Shown here piece after piece: positions 1 to 7,924 of a stretch of 23,596 bases of DNA (its first letter is position 1; each line of letters opens with the position of its first letter). The position numbers and the translations under genes were made by a program. Under the pieces are notes generated by a model. It saw only the letters and a program-made list of their open reading frames with translations, searched no databases and was not told the DNA's origin. Source of the DNA: an uncultured Collinsella sp. (lineage in GTDB: Bacteria; Actinomycetota; Coriobacteriia; Coriobacteriales; Coriobacteriaceae); the NCBI GenBank assembly GCA_900761995.1, contig CAAFEY010000055.1:1-23596 (forward strand). Direction: 5' to 3'.

Positions 1-738
1 CCAGTCGGCGGAGAGGACCTCGTTGAGCGCGCGGGCGAGCTCGGTGGTGTGGCCGGGGATGGCGCTGTAGCGGATGCCCATCTCCGAGATCTTGGCAAAG
101 GCGGGCTGCAGGGCGGTGAGCAGCTCGGACTTAAGCTGGCTGTCGATCTTGTCGCGCGTGTAGCTATCGGTCACGTTGCCGCATACATTGGTGTAGAACA
201 GCAGCGGGTTGGTGATGCGGTACGAATACTCGCCGTTGCAGCGCACGGAGATGTCGACGTCCAGGCCAATGTTGTTGTCGACCACGCGGAAGGGCACGGG
301 CGAGGCGGTGCCGTACTTATTGCCGATAATCTCCTTGGTGTTAATGAAGTAGACGCGCTGGTCCTTGCCCGCGTCGCCGCCGAAGGTAAAGCGGCTGCCG
401 ATATTGGCGAAGGTCTCCTTGATGGAGTCGCCCAGGTTGCCGCTAAAGACGCTCGGCTCGCTGCCGGTATCGAAGACGAACTCGCCGGGCTCCAGTGCGA
501 CTTCGATGATCTTGCCGTTTTGCACCACGAGCATGCCCTGGCCGTCGTTGACGGCGATGACGGAGCCGTTGGAGATGACGTTGTCCTCGCCGTGTGTGTT
601 GGAGCTGCGGCCGCCGGTTCGTTTGACGCCCTTGCAGGCCAAGACGTCAGCGGGCATCGATTCGCAGTAGATAAATTCCTTCCACTGGTCGGCCATGACG
701 CCGCCGGCAGCTCCCAATCCAGCTTTCAAGAGTCCCAT
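1..738 (-). CDS. SPFH-domain protein, YdjI-like (3' end outside window)
   Basis: Partial gene. It starts at ATG 738 and stays open for 246 codons to the window edge, so its C-terminus is missing. The start is supported by an AAGGAAG ribosome site 7-8 bases upstream. The N-terminus (MGLLKAGLGAAGG) is glycine-rich, followed by ADQWKEFIYCESMPADVL and a region typical of the SPFH/virion-core-like family: VQNGKIIEVALEPGEFVFD, then VYFINTKEIIGNKYGT and PVPFRVVDNNIGLDVDISVR. In Bacillus the family member YdjI brings partner membrane proteins to PspA at stressed membranes. Here it is the last visible gene of a three-gene minus-strand set behind two zinc-ribbon proteins, 48 bases after the second, which matches that association. 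No pspA is visible; it may lie beyond the left edge or be absent. Family call good; the membrane-stress role is inference. Confidence 0.8.
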   Translation of the reverse strand, partial: MGLLKAGLGAAGGVMADQWKEFIYCESMPADVLACKGVKRTGGRSSNTHGEDNVISNGSVIAVNDGQGMLVVQNGKIIEVALEPGEFVFDTGSEPSVFSGNLGDSIKETFANIGSRFTFGGDAGKDQRVYFINTKEIIGNKYGTASPVPFRVVDNNIGLDVDISVRCNGEYSYRITNPLLFYTNVCGNVTDSYTRDKIDSQLKSELLTALQPAFAKISEMGIRYSAIPGHTTELARALNEVLSADW

Positions 739-786
739 GGTGATCTTCCTTTCTCGTCAAAGTCCGGGTGGTATTGGTCGGATTGC

Positions 787-2109
787 TTAGTCGTCCTTGT
801 CGTCCTTCATGACAACGGTGGTCTCGGTGTGGCTGAAGGTGTCGTGCTTCTCGACCAGGTCGAGCTCGCCGCAGTACTCGTCGGCGTGAGTCGCCTCGTT
901 GGCCGTCTTGAGCTGGCCTACCAGCAGCACGTCTCCGATGATCACGATGATCAGCGGCGCGACGATGTTGATGAGGATGCCCTCGATATCAAAGGTGAGG
1001 TAATCCGGATCGAAGGCGTATTCGCCCATAAAGAGAATCTGGGAGAGGACAAATCCGATCACAAAGAACAGCAGCGAGGCGATAATGAGCTTGGGCTTGG
1101 AGCAGGGGAGCTCGCCGACCATACGGCCGGTTTGGCCGTTCATGGCAAACAGGTAGCTCTTGCCGTTCCACGAGGTCGAGAGCATCCAGACGGGGAACAA
1201 GGCGTAGTCGCTGTCTTCCCAGGTGTAGTCGAGCTGCTTGCTCTCGACCGAGGCATCGTCGTACTCATCGATAACGGTCTCGCGCAGGGCCGAGATCGTG
1301 CTTTCTTCCATACGGCGCTCGGCACGGGCCTTGCAAGTCTCGCAGTCCTCATCGTAACGGTTGGCGATGTAGCCGGGCATGTAGGCGACCGAGAACGGGC
1401 GCAGCGCGTCGTAGTCAAACGGTTCGATGGCGTCCATGTGGCCGTCGGGCATCTTGGACGATCCGTCGACGGGCACGCGCTCAAACGAGATATTGCCCTT
1501 ACGGTAGGCATCGTAGTGGTCGGTGGTCGTGACGGTGCGGTCGGATTCCTCGGTCACGGTCTCGTTGGTTGCGTCAAAGTGCACTTCGCCGTCCACGCGG
1601 GCGCCGTAGAGCCAAAACGGCACGTAGACGCCTTGGACTTCGTCGATGTGGTTGCCGGTGACAAAGCTCTTGGGCAGCAGGATCTTGCCCTTGTAGTGCT
1701 CCTTGAGTGCGGCCGTGACATCGTCGCGCCCGAGCTTAAACGGAATCACCAGGTCGGGGGAGAAGTCGCCCGAGAGCTGGCCGGGCGCCACGGCGGGATT
1801 GCCGCAGTATGGGCAGGTGGAGACGGCGACGGTGCCGTCCGAGATCAGCTCGGCGCCACACGACGAGCAGATATAGCCGGCGTTTTGGGCCAGTTCCTGC
1901 ACCGCATCGTCGGATGCGGGCTTGGATGTTGCGGCCGCCGCATCGGCTTTGGCATCTGCCTTGTCCTGGCGCTCGCGATAGAGAGCCTCGACCTCTTCGA
2001 CTTCAAAGCGCGAGTCGCAGTAGTCACAGACGAGCTTTTGCTCGGCGCTGGCAAAATGCAGCGGGCCGCCACACGCGGGGCACTGATAGTTAACGCTTTC
2101 GAAGGCCAT
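787..2109 (-). CDS. Double zinc-ribbon membrane protein, YdjG-like
   Basis: 440 aa. Two CxxC...CxxC zinc ribbons lie at the N-terminus: C10/C13/C28/C31 (TFIIB-like) and C81/C84/C99/C102, separated by a charged Ala/Lys/Asp linker at 45-70. A large soluble domain follows, including LPKSFVTGNHIDEVQGVYVPFW at about 145-166 (quoted here only as the start of the domain). Two hydrophobic helices at about 341-361 and 376-399 anchor the C-terminal end, followed by a polar tail rich in Asp and Lys. The start at ATG 2109 has GAAAGGA just upstream. The gene lies 24 bases after the DUF4428-type gene and 48 before the SPFH gene, so the three are probably one transcript. The arrangement resembles Bacillus YdjG/YdjH, whose products work with PspA and an SPFH protein at the membrane. 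Zinc binding is inferred from the cysteine pattern; biochemical function is unknown. Confidence 0.8.
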   Translation of the reverse strand: MAFESVNYQCPACGGPLHFASAEQKLVCDYCDSRFEVEEVEALYRERQDKADAKADAAAATSKPASDDAVQELAQNAGYICSSCGAELISDGTVAVSTCPYCGNPAVAPGQLSGDFSPDLVIPFKLGRDDVTAALKEHYKGKILLPKSFVTGNHIDEVQGVYVPFWLYGARVDGEVHFDATNETVTEESDRTVTTTDHYDAYRKGNISFERVPVDGSSKMPDGHMDAIEPFDYDALRPFSVAYMPGYIANRYDEDCETCKARAERRMEESTISALRETVIDEYDDASVESKQLDYTWEDSDYALFPVWMLSTSWNGKSYLFAMNGQTGRMVGELPCSKPKLIIASLLFFVIGFVLSQILFMGEYAFDPDYLTFDIEGILINIVAPLIIVIIGDVLLVGQLKTANEATHADEYCGELDLVEKHDTFSHTETTVVMKDDKDD

Positions 2110-2133
2110 GATCGGTCCTTTCCGTGCCGAGGG

Positions 2134-2871
2134 CTATGCGCCGATGGCGCCGCCGCAGTATTCGCAGCGCCCACTGGCATCGGGAATGGTGGTGGCGCCG
2201 CAGAAGGGGCAGGTCACCGCGGTCTTGGGGGCCTTGGCGGCAACGACGCTATCGCGCGTCTCCTGACGCAGCTGCACCAGCGCGTCGCGGACTTCGGTTG
2301 CCTGACGCTTGGCCTCGCGGTACTCGATGGATCCGCGCTGCTCGATGGTGGAGTCGTTCACGCGCAGGTCGATCTCGGTAAAGTACGGCGTGTTGACGTG
2401 GATGGTCAGATTGAAGTCGTAATCCAGGTCGTAGCGCGGCGGGTCATAACTCTCACGCTCGCCGTCCTTGGTCTCGCGATAGATCTCGGTGCGGTGCTCA
2501 TCGATGTCCATGTCGCAGCCGAGTACCTGCGAAAACTCGATGATGTCGGGATTGGCGTCGCGCCAGCGCGTCTGCGAGGTAATGATCAGCAGGCCCGCGT
2601 CCTCGTCGAGCATAATATTGGTGCGCCCGGCCGAGAGCGTGCGCGTGGGGTTGAACGATGCCAGGCGCTCGGCATTGGCCTCGCGATAGGCGAGCTGCTC
2701 GCGAATGTCGTCCGCGGTGCTAGAGCGATAACCGCCAAAGAAGGGAGAGAGCTTGCCGACGCATTCTTTGCACAGGTAGCCTTCGTTGATCTTGGTCTTA
2801 CCTAGAAGTCCCAGCTCGGTACCGCAAATCGCGCACTCTTTCTTCTCGAACATCTTGTCAAAGAAGCCCAT
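2134..2871 (-). CDS. Zinc-ribbon protein with N-terminal DUF4428-like domain
   Basis: 245 aa, no membrane segment. The N-terminus has C13/C16 (ECAICGTELG) and C34/C37 (YLCKECVGKL), the pattern of the short DUF4428-type zinc domain. The middle part is mixed alpha/beta with a motif DEDAGLLIITSQTRW around residues 90-105. The C-terminus ends in a second ribbon, C221/C224 and C236/C239 (CPFCGATTIP, CEYCGG). So both ends can bind zinc. The start at ATG 2871 has GGGAGG 5 bases upstream. It is the promoter-proximal gene of the set of three with the YdjG-like and SPFH genes. I recognise the domains but no specific function; by context it belongs to a membrane-associated SPFH module. Confidence 0.75.
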   Translation of the reverse strand: MGFFDKMFEKKECAICGTELGLLGKTKINEGYLCKECVGKLSPFFGGYRSSTADDIREQLAYREANAERLASFNPTRTLSAGRTNIMLDEDAGLLIITSQTRWRDANPDIIEFSQVLGCDMDIDEHRTEIYRETKDGERESYDPPRYDLDYDFNLTIHVNTPYFTEIDLRVNDSTIEQRGSIEYREAKRQATEVRDALVQLRQETRDSVVAAKAPKTAVTCPFCGATTIPDASGRCEYCGGAIGA

Positions 2872-3288
2872 GGTTGCCTCCCATCAACAGGTAGCGTGTG
2901 TCACTTTTGATGATGGGGGAGCGCGCGATCTTTCACGATACCCAGACGGCTCAAGAGGTCTCCACAACTGGGACACATGGCCCATTTTTCATTCCAAAAT
3001 AAGCTATGGGCGATGAGGCGGATGGACGGCGCTTCAGCATTGCGTGTGAATTACGACTCGTTCTCTACTAAGGCACTCATTGGGGACGTACTTAAATGAG
3101 TGGTAGTTGGAGACACTCCTGGCCGAGCTAGAGATCGCGCGCGTCCCTTCTGGTCCATGCGGCTCAAAATCGCGGCGTGATGTGGACGGCTGGGGTCGAA
3201 TTGGCAGCATTTCGAGCCTGGCTTCGATATCGAGATTGATTCTTTATTAAAATGGAATTCCAGACAATTGAGCGTCCGGGGGTTAACC
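2872..3288. other. Divergent intergenic region with repeats, no supported gene
   Basis: 417 bases between two divergent genes. It holds a GGGGAC-type repeat at 3074-3122 and an 11-bp exact inverted repeat (GCGCGCGATCT at 2921-2931, its complement at 3132-3142). On the minus strand there is an unsupported 25-codon ORF at 2901-2978 with one CPSCG motif. An AT-rich stretch at 3240-3252 (TCTTTATTAAAAT) is the likeliest -10 area for the plus-strand regulator, but no convincing -35 is seen. I found no clear promoter for the minus-strand operon. Confidence 0.6.
3074..3122 (+). repeat. GGGGAC-type intergenic repeat, copy A
   Basis: Arms CACTCATT (3074-3081) and AATGAGTG (3095-3102) pair perfectly around GGGGACGTACTTA, where further G-C, A-T and G-T pairs form. 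Directly after follows AGTTGGAGACACTCCT. The same order of words occurs at 11062-11110 with about 85 percent identity by eye, so this is a dispersed repeat. Such GGGGAC/CTTAAATGA hairpins resemble the REP-type palindromes mobilised by RAYT (IS200-like Y1) transposases. No transposase gene lies in the window, so that link is inference. Confidence 0.65.
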
Positions 3289-4833
3289 ATGAGGGGCATG
3301 GGAGACACAGCCGCATATTTGCGTCGGGGCATTCGGGAGATTATATGCCTGGCGCTGTTCTTCTTCACGTTTTTGGCGTGCGAGTATCTTTTTGATGTGC
3401 GCATGGCCGAGTTCGTGCCATCGAGTGAGGTCGTCATCTACGAGAGCATCGTTGTCGGCGCGAGCGTGATTGGCTTTTTCGTGCGCCCATTTCTGTACTA
3501 TCGCCTTCCCCAGACGATCGATGCGACGAGCGATATTACAGGCGTGCTGTTGGTATCGGCGTTGCTGCTGATGATTACGGCAGTGCGGTTTGAGGTAGTA
3601 ATTGCCGGCGGCCTGGTGGCGTGCTGCGCCCTGGGCTATTGCGGATCGACCGCCCATGCCAATCTTGCGCGGCGTTTTGCGCAGACGCCCTGCCTGGCGC
3701 GCGCCGCCGCACTTTCCTATGCCATGGGCGTTCTGGTACAGGTGATCAACCACATGGTGATGCCTGTCGGCATTCCTCAGCAGGCTGTTCTGGTCGTCTG
3801 TGCGATCGCGCAGGTGGCGTTGCTCCACGGTGCCCGACGCGCCAAGCTGCGCGACGAGTCCGACCCCAACTTTGAACCCAGTGCTGCCGGGCTTTCGGTA
3901 GATGCTCTGGAATATGGCGCCAAGTGGCATGACGATCCCGAGGCAAAGGCGGCATTCCGTCGCGCCGTAGTTCGCCTGACCGTGGCGACGGCGTATCTTT
4001 CCAGCGTATTCGCCGCTCTCAACGCGGGCTTCACGACCCTGCATGCTGTCGGAGCCGTCGATTTGGGCGATTGGCCGCGCCTGCTGCTTGTCGTGAGCTC
4101 GTTGGTCGCTGGCGCACTATTTGACCTGCACGGCCGCTCGTATATGAATATCGGCATGACATGTGCCGCCATACTGTCCACGCTTTCGTTCTTTGTGCTC
4201 ATCGTCGATGGTAATGGCGGCAACGAGCTTGCTGCCACGATCATCTTTTATCTGGGCTCGGGCTTTTTCGTGGTGTTCTTTACCACAAAATATGCCGCCG
4301 TCTCGCTCTATGCGCGCTGGTCATATTTTTGGCCGTGCATGGGTCGCGTCGTCAACAACGTGTGCTCGATGCTCGTGACGGCGCCGGCGGTGGCGATCAT
4401 CTCGAGTCAAAACGTGCTGGCTGCGGTCGGTGCGGCGCTCGTGATGTTTGTGGGCATTGCGATTACGCTGCTGGGGCAGTTGGGGCAACGAGCCGATGAT
4501 GCCGTGATGCAGGATGGCCTGCCGCTTGCCACCGACGATCTTGGTGGGGATCTTGCGCCCACATGCTCCGACCCCGAGCCCGTGGAGGCAGCGGAGCTCA
4601 CGTCCGATGAACGCCTCGATGCTTTCGTCGCCACCTTTGGGCTTACAGAGCGCGAGCGCGATATTCTTGAGGTATTGGTCGTTTCGGACCAGAGCGTTCA
4701 GGACATCGCCACAACGCTCTTCCTTTCGCGCTCCACGCTCTATCGCCACATTTCCTCGATCAACAAAAAGACCGGCACCGCCTCGCGCGTGGCCCTCATC
4801 AACTTCTTCTGGTCCTGGACACCCAAGGACTAG
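3289..4833 (+). CDS. Membrane-embedded LuxR-type transcriptional regulator
   Basis: 514 aa from ATG 3289, chosen over an upstream TTG (3268) because GGGGG sits 6 bases before it. Residues ~15-395 are a run of hydrophobic helices, about 12, with an MFS-like look (for example LALFFFTFLACEYLF and LLLVSALLLMITAVRF). A polar linker follows. The last 75 residues are a LuxR/FixJ-type helix-turn-helix: LTERERDILEVLVV, then VQDIATTLFLSRSTLYRHI and a final basic helix with INKKTG. It probably binds DNA while held in the membrane and senses a small molecule or membrane state; the ligand is unknown. Proteins of this design occur in large families in Coriobacteriia such as Eggerthella and Collinsella, often next to the genes they control. 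No partner is obvious here: the next gene, the ATPase, is convergent. Confidence 0.85.
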   Translation: MRGMGDTAAYLRRGIREIICLALFFFTFLACEYLFDVRMAEFVPSSEVVIYESIVVGASVIGFFVRPFLYYRLPQTIDATSDITGVLLVSALLLMITAVRFEVVIAGGLVACCALGYCGSTAHANLARRFAQTPCLARAAALSYAMGVLVQVINHMVMPVGIPQQAVLVVCAIAQVALLHGARRAKLRDESDPNFEPSAAGLSVDALEYGAKWHDDPEAKAAFRRAVVRLTVATAYLSSVFAALNAGFTTLHAVGAVDLGDWPRLLLVVSSLVAGALFDLHGRSYMNIGMTCAAILSTLSFFVLIVDGNGGNELAATIIFYLGSGFFVVFFTTKYAAVSLYARWSYFWPCMGRVVNNVCSMLVTAPAVAIISSQNVLAAVGAALVMFVGIAITLLGQLGQRADDAVMQDGLPLATDDLGGDLAPTCSDPEPVEAAELTSDERLDAFVATFGLTERERDILEVLVVSDQSVQDIATTLFLSRSTLYRHISSINKKTGTASRVALINFFWSWTPKD

Positions 4834-4851
4834 CTAATCTCCCAATAAGTC

Positions 4852-4910
4852 GCGGTGGAATAGTCCCTAAATTAAAGTCACGGGGCTTTAAACAGGAACT
4901 ATTTCACCGC
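4852..4910. terminator. Large inverted repeat between convergent genes, possible two-way terminator
   Basis: Arms GCGGTGGAATAGTCCCT (4852-4868) and AGGAACTATTTCACCGC (4894-4910) pair over 17 bases with one wobble and one mismatch. Inside is a second small stem, TTAAAG (4872-4877) with CTTTAA (4886-4891). It sits 19 bases after the regulator stop and about 105 bases beyond the ATPase stop, a natural place for a bidirectional terminator. It lacks a clean T-run, and the AGTCCC/GGAACT core looks like the other dispersed hairpins of this window, so it may be a mobile palindromic repeat serving as a terminator. Confidence 0.55.
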
Positions 4911-4923
4911 AATTGCTGAGGGG

Positions 4924-4997
4924 ATAGATTGCGGCAGCGGCAGAGGCAACGGCAGCGGCGTTGGCAGCTGTGGTAGTGGCAACGGCAACTGGCAGGG
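4924..4997. repeat. Low-complexity GGCAGC/GGCAAC tract
   Basis: About 75 bases made largely of irregular 6-base units GGCARC, beginning around GCGGCAGCGGCAGAGGCAAC and ending in GGCAACGGCAACTGGCAG. It lies between the large inverted repeat and the ATPase stop codon and is read by no supported gene. Probably a slippage-prone simple repeat without coding role. Confidence 0.5.
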
Positions 4998-5014
4998 TGT
5001 TTTCCGTCTGCTTG

Positions 5015-7783
5015 CTACAGCAGCTCGCCGTGGCGTGCAATGTAGCGGCGCTTTGCCAGCTGAGTGAGCGCGATGTAGGCGGTGACGATGCCGACGAGCA
5101 GCGCGAAAAAGCTCGCGGGCAGTGCCATGAGGCCGAGCGCATCGGCGATGGGGCTTGCCGGCAGCCAGGTGACGAGCGCCAGGCCCAGCACGGTAAGAAC
5201 GCACAATGCGGGCGCGGCGTGGTCGCGCGGGCTCGGCAGATGCGGGGAGCGCAGCATGTGGACCACGAGTGTCTGCGACCACATGGACTCGACAAACCAG
5301 CCGCTCTGGAAGAGCGCAGCAAAGGCCTCCATGCCCGTGACGTTGCCCGCGGCGGCAAGCTCGGCCCAGCTCGCGCCCACGGCGGCGGGGCACACCACAA
5401 AGAAGAGCGCGGCGAAAGTCGCGATATCAAACAGTGAGCTCACGGGGCCCAGCTCGAGCATAAAGCCCTTGATGGACGCGGCGTCCCAAGCACGCGGACG
5501 GGCAGTCCAGGCGTCGTCGACGGTATCCCACGGCAGCGCGATGCACACGATCTCGTGGACCAGCGACAGCAGCACCAGCTGCAGAGCGCTCATGGGCAAG
5601 AACGGCAAGAACAGGCTCGCGACGGTCACGGATAGCACGTTGCCAAAGTTGGAGCTCACCGTGGTCTTGAGGTACTTGAGTAGGTTGCCGTAGGTGCGGC
5701 GGCCTTCGATGATGCCGCGCTCGAGCACGTCTAGGTCCTTCTGGAGCAAGATGATATCGGCAGATTCCTTGGCAATGTCGACGGCCGAATCGACCGAGAT
5801 GCCGCAATCGCTCGCACGCATGGCGGCGGCGTCGTTGATGCCATCGCCCATAAAGCCCACGGTGTGGCCGAGCAGCTCGCGCATGACGCGCACCAGACGC
5901 GCCTTCTGCAGCGGCGAGAGCTTGGCGAAGAGGTGGGTTTTCTCGGCGCGCTCGGCAAGTTCGGCGTCATCGAGCGCATCGATCTCGGAGCCGAGCAAGA
6001 CGTTGCTCGCATCGATACCAATCTGTTCGCAGACGGTGGCGGCGACGCGGTCGTTGTCGCCGGTTAGGACCTTGACCGCCACGCCCTTGGCCTCGAGGGT
6101 GGCGACGGCGCCCGCGGCACTTGCTTTGGGCGGATCGAGGAAGGCCAAAAAGCCCATCAGCACCATGTCGCACTCGTCGGCGATGCCAAACTCGCCCACG
6201 CAGCGCGGATTGGTCTTCTGCGCCACGGCAATCACGCGCAGACCCTCGGCGTTAAGTCCGGCGACCTGCTTGCGAATCTGGGCGAGGTTCTCGTTGGTGA
6301 GTGGCTGGGCGATGCCATCGACCTCGACAAAGGAGCAGATCTCGAGCATTTCCTCGGCAGCGCCCTTGGTAACCATCTGGGTTTTGCCTTGGGCGTCGGC
6401 GACAACTACGCTCAGGCGGCGGCGCGAGAAATCGAAGGGAACCTCGTCGACCTTGGTATAGCGGTCGCGCAGACTCTGGCCCAGCATAGAATCGGGCATA
6501 ACGGTCGAGGGCGTCACATCGGCACGGTCGATTACGGCCAGGTCGATAAGGTTTTTGAGGCCGGTCTGGAAGAAGCTGTTCAAAAACGCATGGCGCAGCA
6601 CACGTGCGTCTTCGTTGCCGTCGGTGCTGAGATAGCGCTCGAGCACGATGCGGTCTTCGGTGAGGGTGCCGGTCTTGTCGCAGCACAGGACGTCCATCGC
6701 GCCAAGGTTTTGAATCGCCGGCAGCTCCTTGACGATAACCTGGCGACGGGCGAGGTCCTTGGCGCCCTGCGACAGGCTCGTGGTCACGATGACGGGAAGC
6801 ATTTGCGGCGTGATGCCCACGGCCACGCTCGTGGCGAACAGCAGCGCGTCGATGACGTTGCCCTTGGTGGCGGCGTTGATGGCAAAGACGGCCGGCGCCA
6901 TAACGAGCATGAGGCGTACGAGCAACATGGAGACGCTCGAGACGCCGCGGTCAAACGCGCTCTTTTCGCCGCGCCCGTTGAGCATCTTGGCGATGCCGCC
7001 CAGGTAGGTGTCCGAGCCGGTGGCAACGACAAGCGCCATGGCGGCGCCGTTTTGCACGGAGGTGCCGGTAAAGACGATATTCTTGCAGGCAGAGAGTGGC
7101 AGTGCGGAGCCGTCGGCGCCCTCGACGACGGTGGCGGCGGTGGTCTTCTCGACGGCCTCGCTCTCGCCGGTGAGTGCGGACTCGATCACAAACAGGTCGC
7201 GCGCGGTGATGATGCGGGCATCTGCCGGCACCATATCGCCGGCAGAGAGGCGGATTACATCGCCGGGGACGAGCTCGTCGAAGGGGGTCTCGACGCGCTC
7301 GTCGTCACGCAGGGCGCAGCAGGTGTTGGAGACCAGGTCCTTGAGAGCCTCCGCCGCATTGCCGCTGCGGGCTTCCTGGATAAACTTCATACCGCCCGAT
7401 ACCAGCAGCATGATGCCGATGATGATGACCGTGGAGGGGTCGCGCTGCGGCTCGGGCACGGCGAGCACGTCGATGTAGAGCGAGACCAGCGCGAGCGCGG
7501 CGAGGATGCCGGCGAAGGGATCGATGAACGCGTCGGCGATGCGGCGGGCGAGCGTTTTGGTCGTTGCCTCGATGGTGTTGGGGCCGACGGCGTTCAGGCG
7601 ATCGGTTGCCTGCTCGGCGGTGAGGCCGTTTGCCGGGGCGTCAAGCAGTACGAGGGCGTCCTCGGCACTATGGGTGGCGGCGAATATGGTGTTCTTGGAC
7701 AGGCCGGTATGAGCGGCAGGGCGCGCCGTGCGGCGGCGCTTGTAGATGGCTTCGAGTACCGTGGCGGTTTTGAGCATCAGCAT
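5015..7783 (-). CDS. mgtA: MgtA-type (P3B) P-type ATPase, probable Mg2+ importer
   Basis: 922 aa from ATG 7783, chosen because AAGGAGG lies 5 bases upstream; an upstream TTG (7834) in frame has no such site. P-type ATPase landmarks: TGES at 205-208, phosphorylation site D369 in CCDKTGTLTED, TGDND at 574-578, GDGINDAAAM at 646-655, and M4 motif VGITPQMLP. The KYLKTTVSSNFGN segment before M5 and PWDTVDDAW after M6 are typical of the MgtA/MgtB family, which imports Mg2+ at low external Mg2+. Length is close to the usual 900. Unusual: in M6 the Asn and Asp that line the cation site in this superfamily (SERCA N796/D800) are S740 and E744 here (SLVHEI), so substrate preference may differ. A long leader with its own small ORF lies upstream. 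Monocistronic. Confidence 0.88.
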   Translation of the reverse strand: MLMLKTATVLEAIYKRRRTARPAAHTGLSKNTIFAATHSAEDALVLLDAPANGLTAEQATDRLNAVGPNTIEATTKTLARRIADAFIDPFAGILAALALVSLYIDVLAVPEPQRDPSTVIIIGIMLLVSGGMKFIQEARSGNAAEALKDLVSNTCCALRDDERVETPFDELVPGDVIRLSAGDMVPADARIITARDLFVIESALTGESEAVEKTTAATVVEGADGSALPLSACKNIVFTGTSVQNGAAMALVVATGSDTYLGGIAKMLNGRGEKSAFDRGVSSVSMLLVRLMLVMAPAVFAINAATKGNVIDALLFATSVAVGITPQMLPVIVTTSLSQGAKDLARRQVIVKELPAIQNLGAMDVLCCDKTGTLTEDRIVLERYLSTDGNEDARVLRHAFLNSFFQTGLKNLIDLAVIDRADVTPSTVMPDSMLGQSLRDRYTKVDEVPFDFSRRRLSVVVADAQGKTQMVTKGAAEEMLEICSFVEVDGIAQPLTNENLAQIRKQVAGLNAEGLRVIAVAQKTNPRCVGEFGIADECDMVLMGFLAFLDPPKASAAGAVATLEAKGVAVKVLTGDNDRVAATVCEQIGIDASNVLLGSEIDALDDAELAERAEKTHLFAKLSPLQKARLVRVMRELLGHTVGFMGDGINDAAAMRASDCGISVDSAVDIAKESADIILLQKDLDVLERGIIEGRRTYGNLLKYLKTTVSSNFGNVLSVTVASLFLPFLPMSALQLVLLSLVHEIVCIALPWDTVDDAWTARPRAWDAASIKGFMLELGPVSSLFDIATFAALFFVVCPAAVGASWAELAAAGNVTGMEAFAALFQSGWFVESMWSQTLVVHMLRSPHLPSPRDHAAPALCVLTVLGLALVTWLPASPIADALGLMALPASFFALLVGIVTAYIALTQLAKRRYIARHGELL

Positions 7784-7866
7784 AGGGTCCTCCTTGTTGA
7801 AGGGAGTTAGCGTACGTGTCGTATTGAGTTGCAAAAAACCTAGATGTCGCTCACGTCATGCTCACG

Positions 7867-7903
7867 AACCACCACAAAGGGGACAGGCACCTTTGTGGTG
7901 GTT
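7867..7903. repeat. Perfect 14-bp hairpin with GGGGACAGGCACC core
   Basis: AACCACCACAAAGG (7867-7880) and CCTTTGTGGTGGTT (7890-7903) are exact complements around a 9-base loop GGACAGGCA. On the minus strand it lies in the mgtA leader, between the small ORF and the mgtA ribosome site. On the plus strand TTTT follows it directly. It could attenuate mgtA, or be a dispersed palindromic repeat: the AAAGGGGACAGGCACCTTT core recalls the GGGGAC hairpins elsewhere in the window. Confidence 0.7.
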
Positions 7904-7924
7904 TTGACAATCGGTTGGTGGCGC

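Noticed and set aside
49..2805. A 918-codon open frame on the plus strand
   Set aside because: It is the antisense shadow of three well-supported minus-strand genes with zinc ribbons and ribosome sites; its translation has no recognisable domain and is Val/Gly/Ala-rich as expected from a GC-rich complement.
6389..7810. A 473-codon plus-strand frame opposite mgtA
   Set aside because: Entirely antisense to the P-type ATPase, low complexity, no domain, no ribosome site.
7832..7834. TTG as the mgtA start
   Set aside because: No ribosome site; ATG 7783 has AAGGAGG at the right distance.
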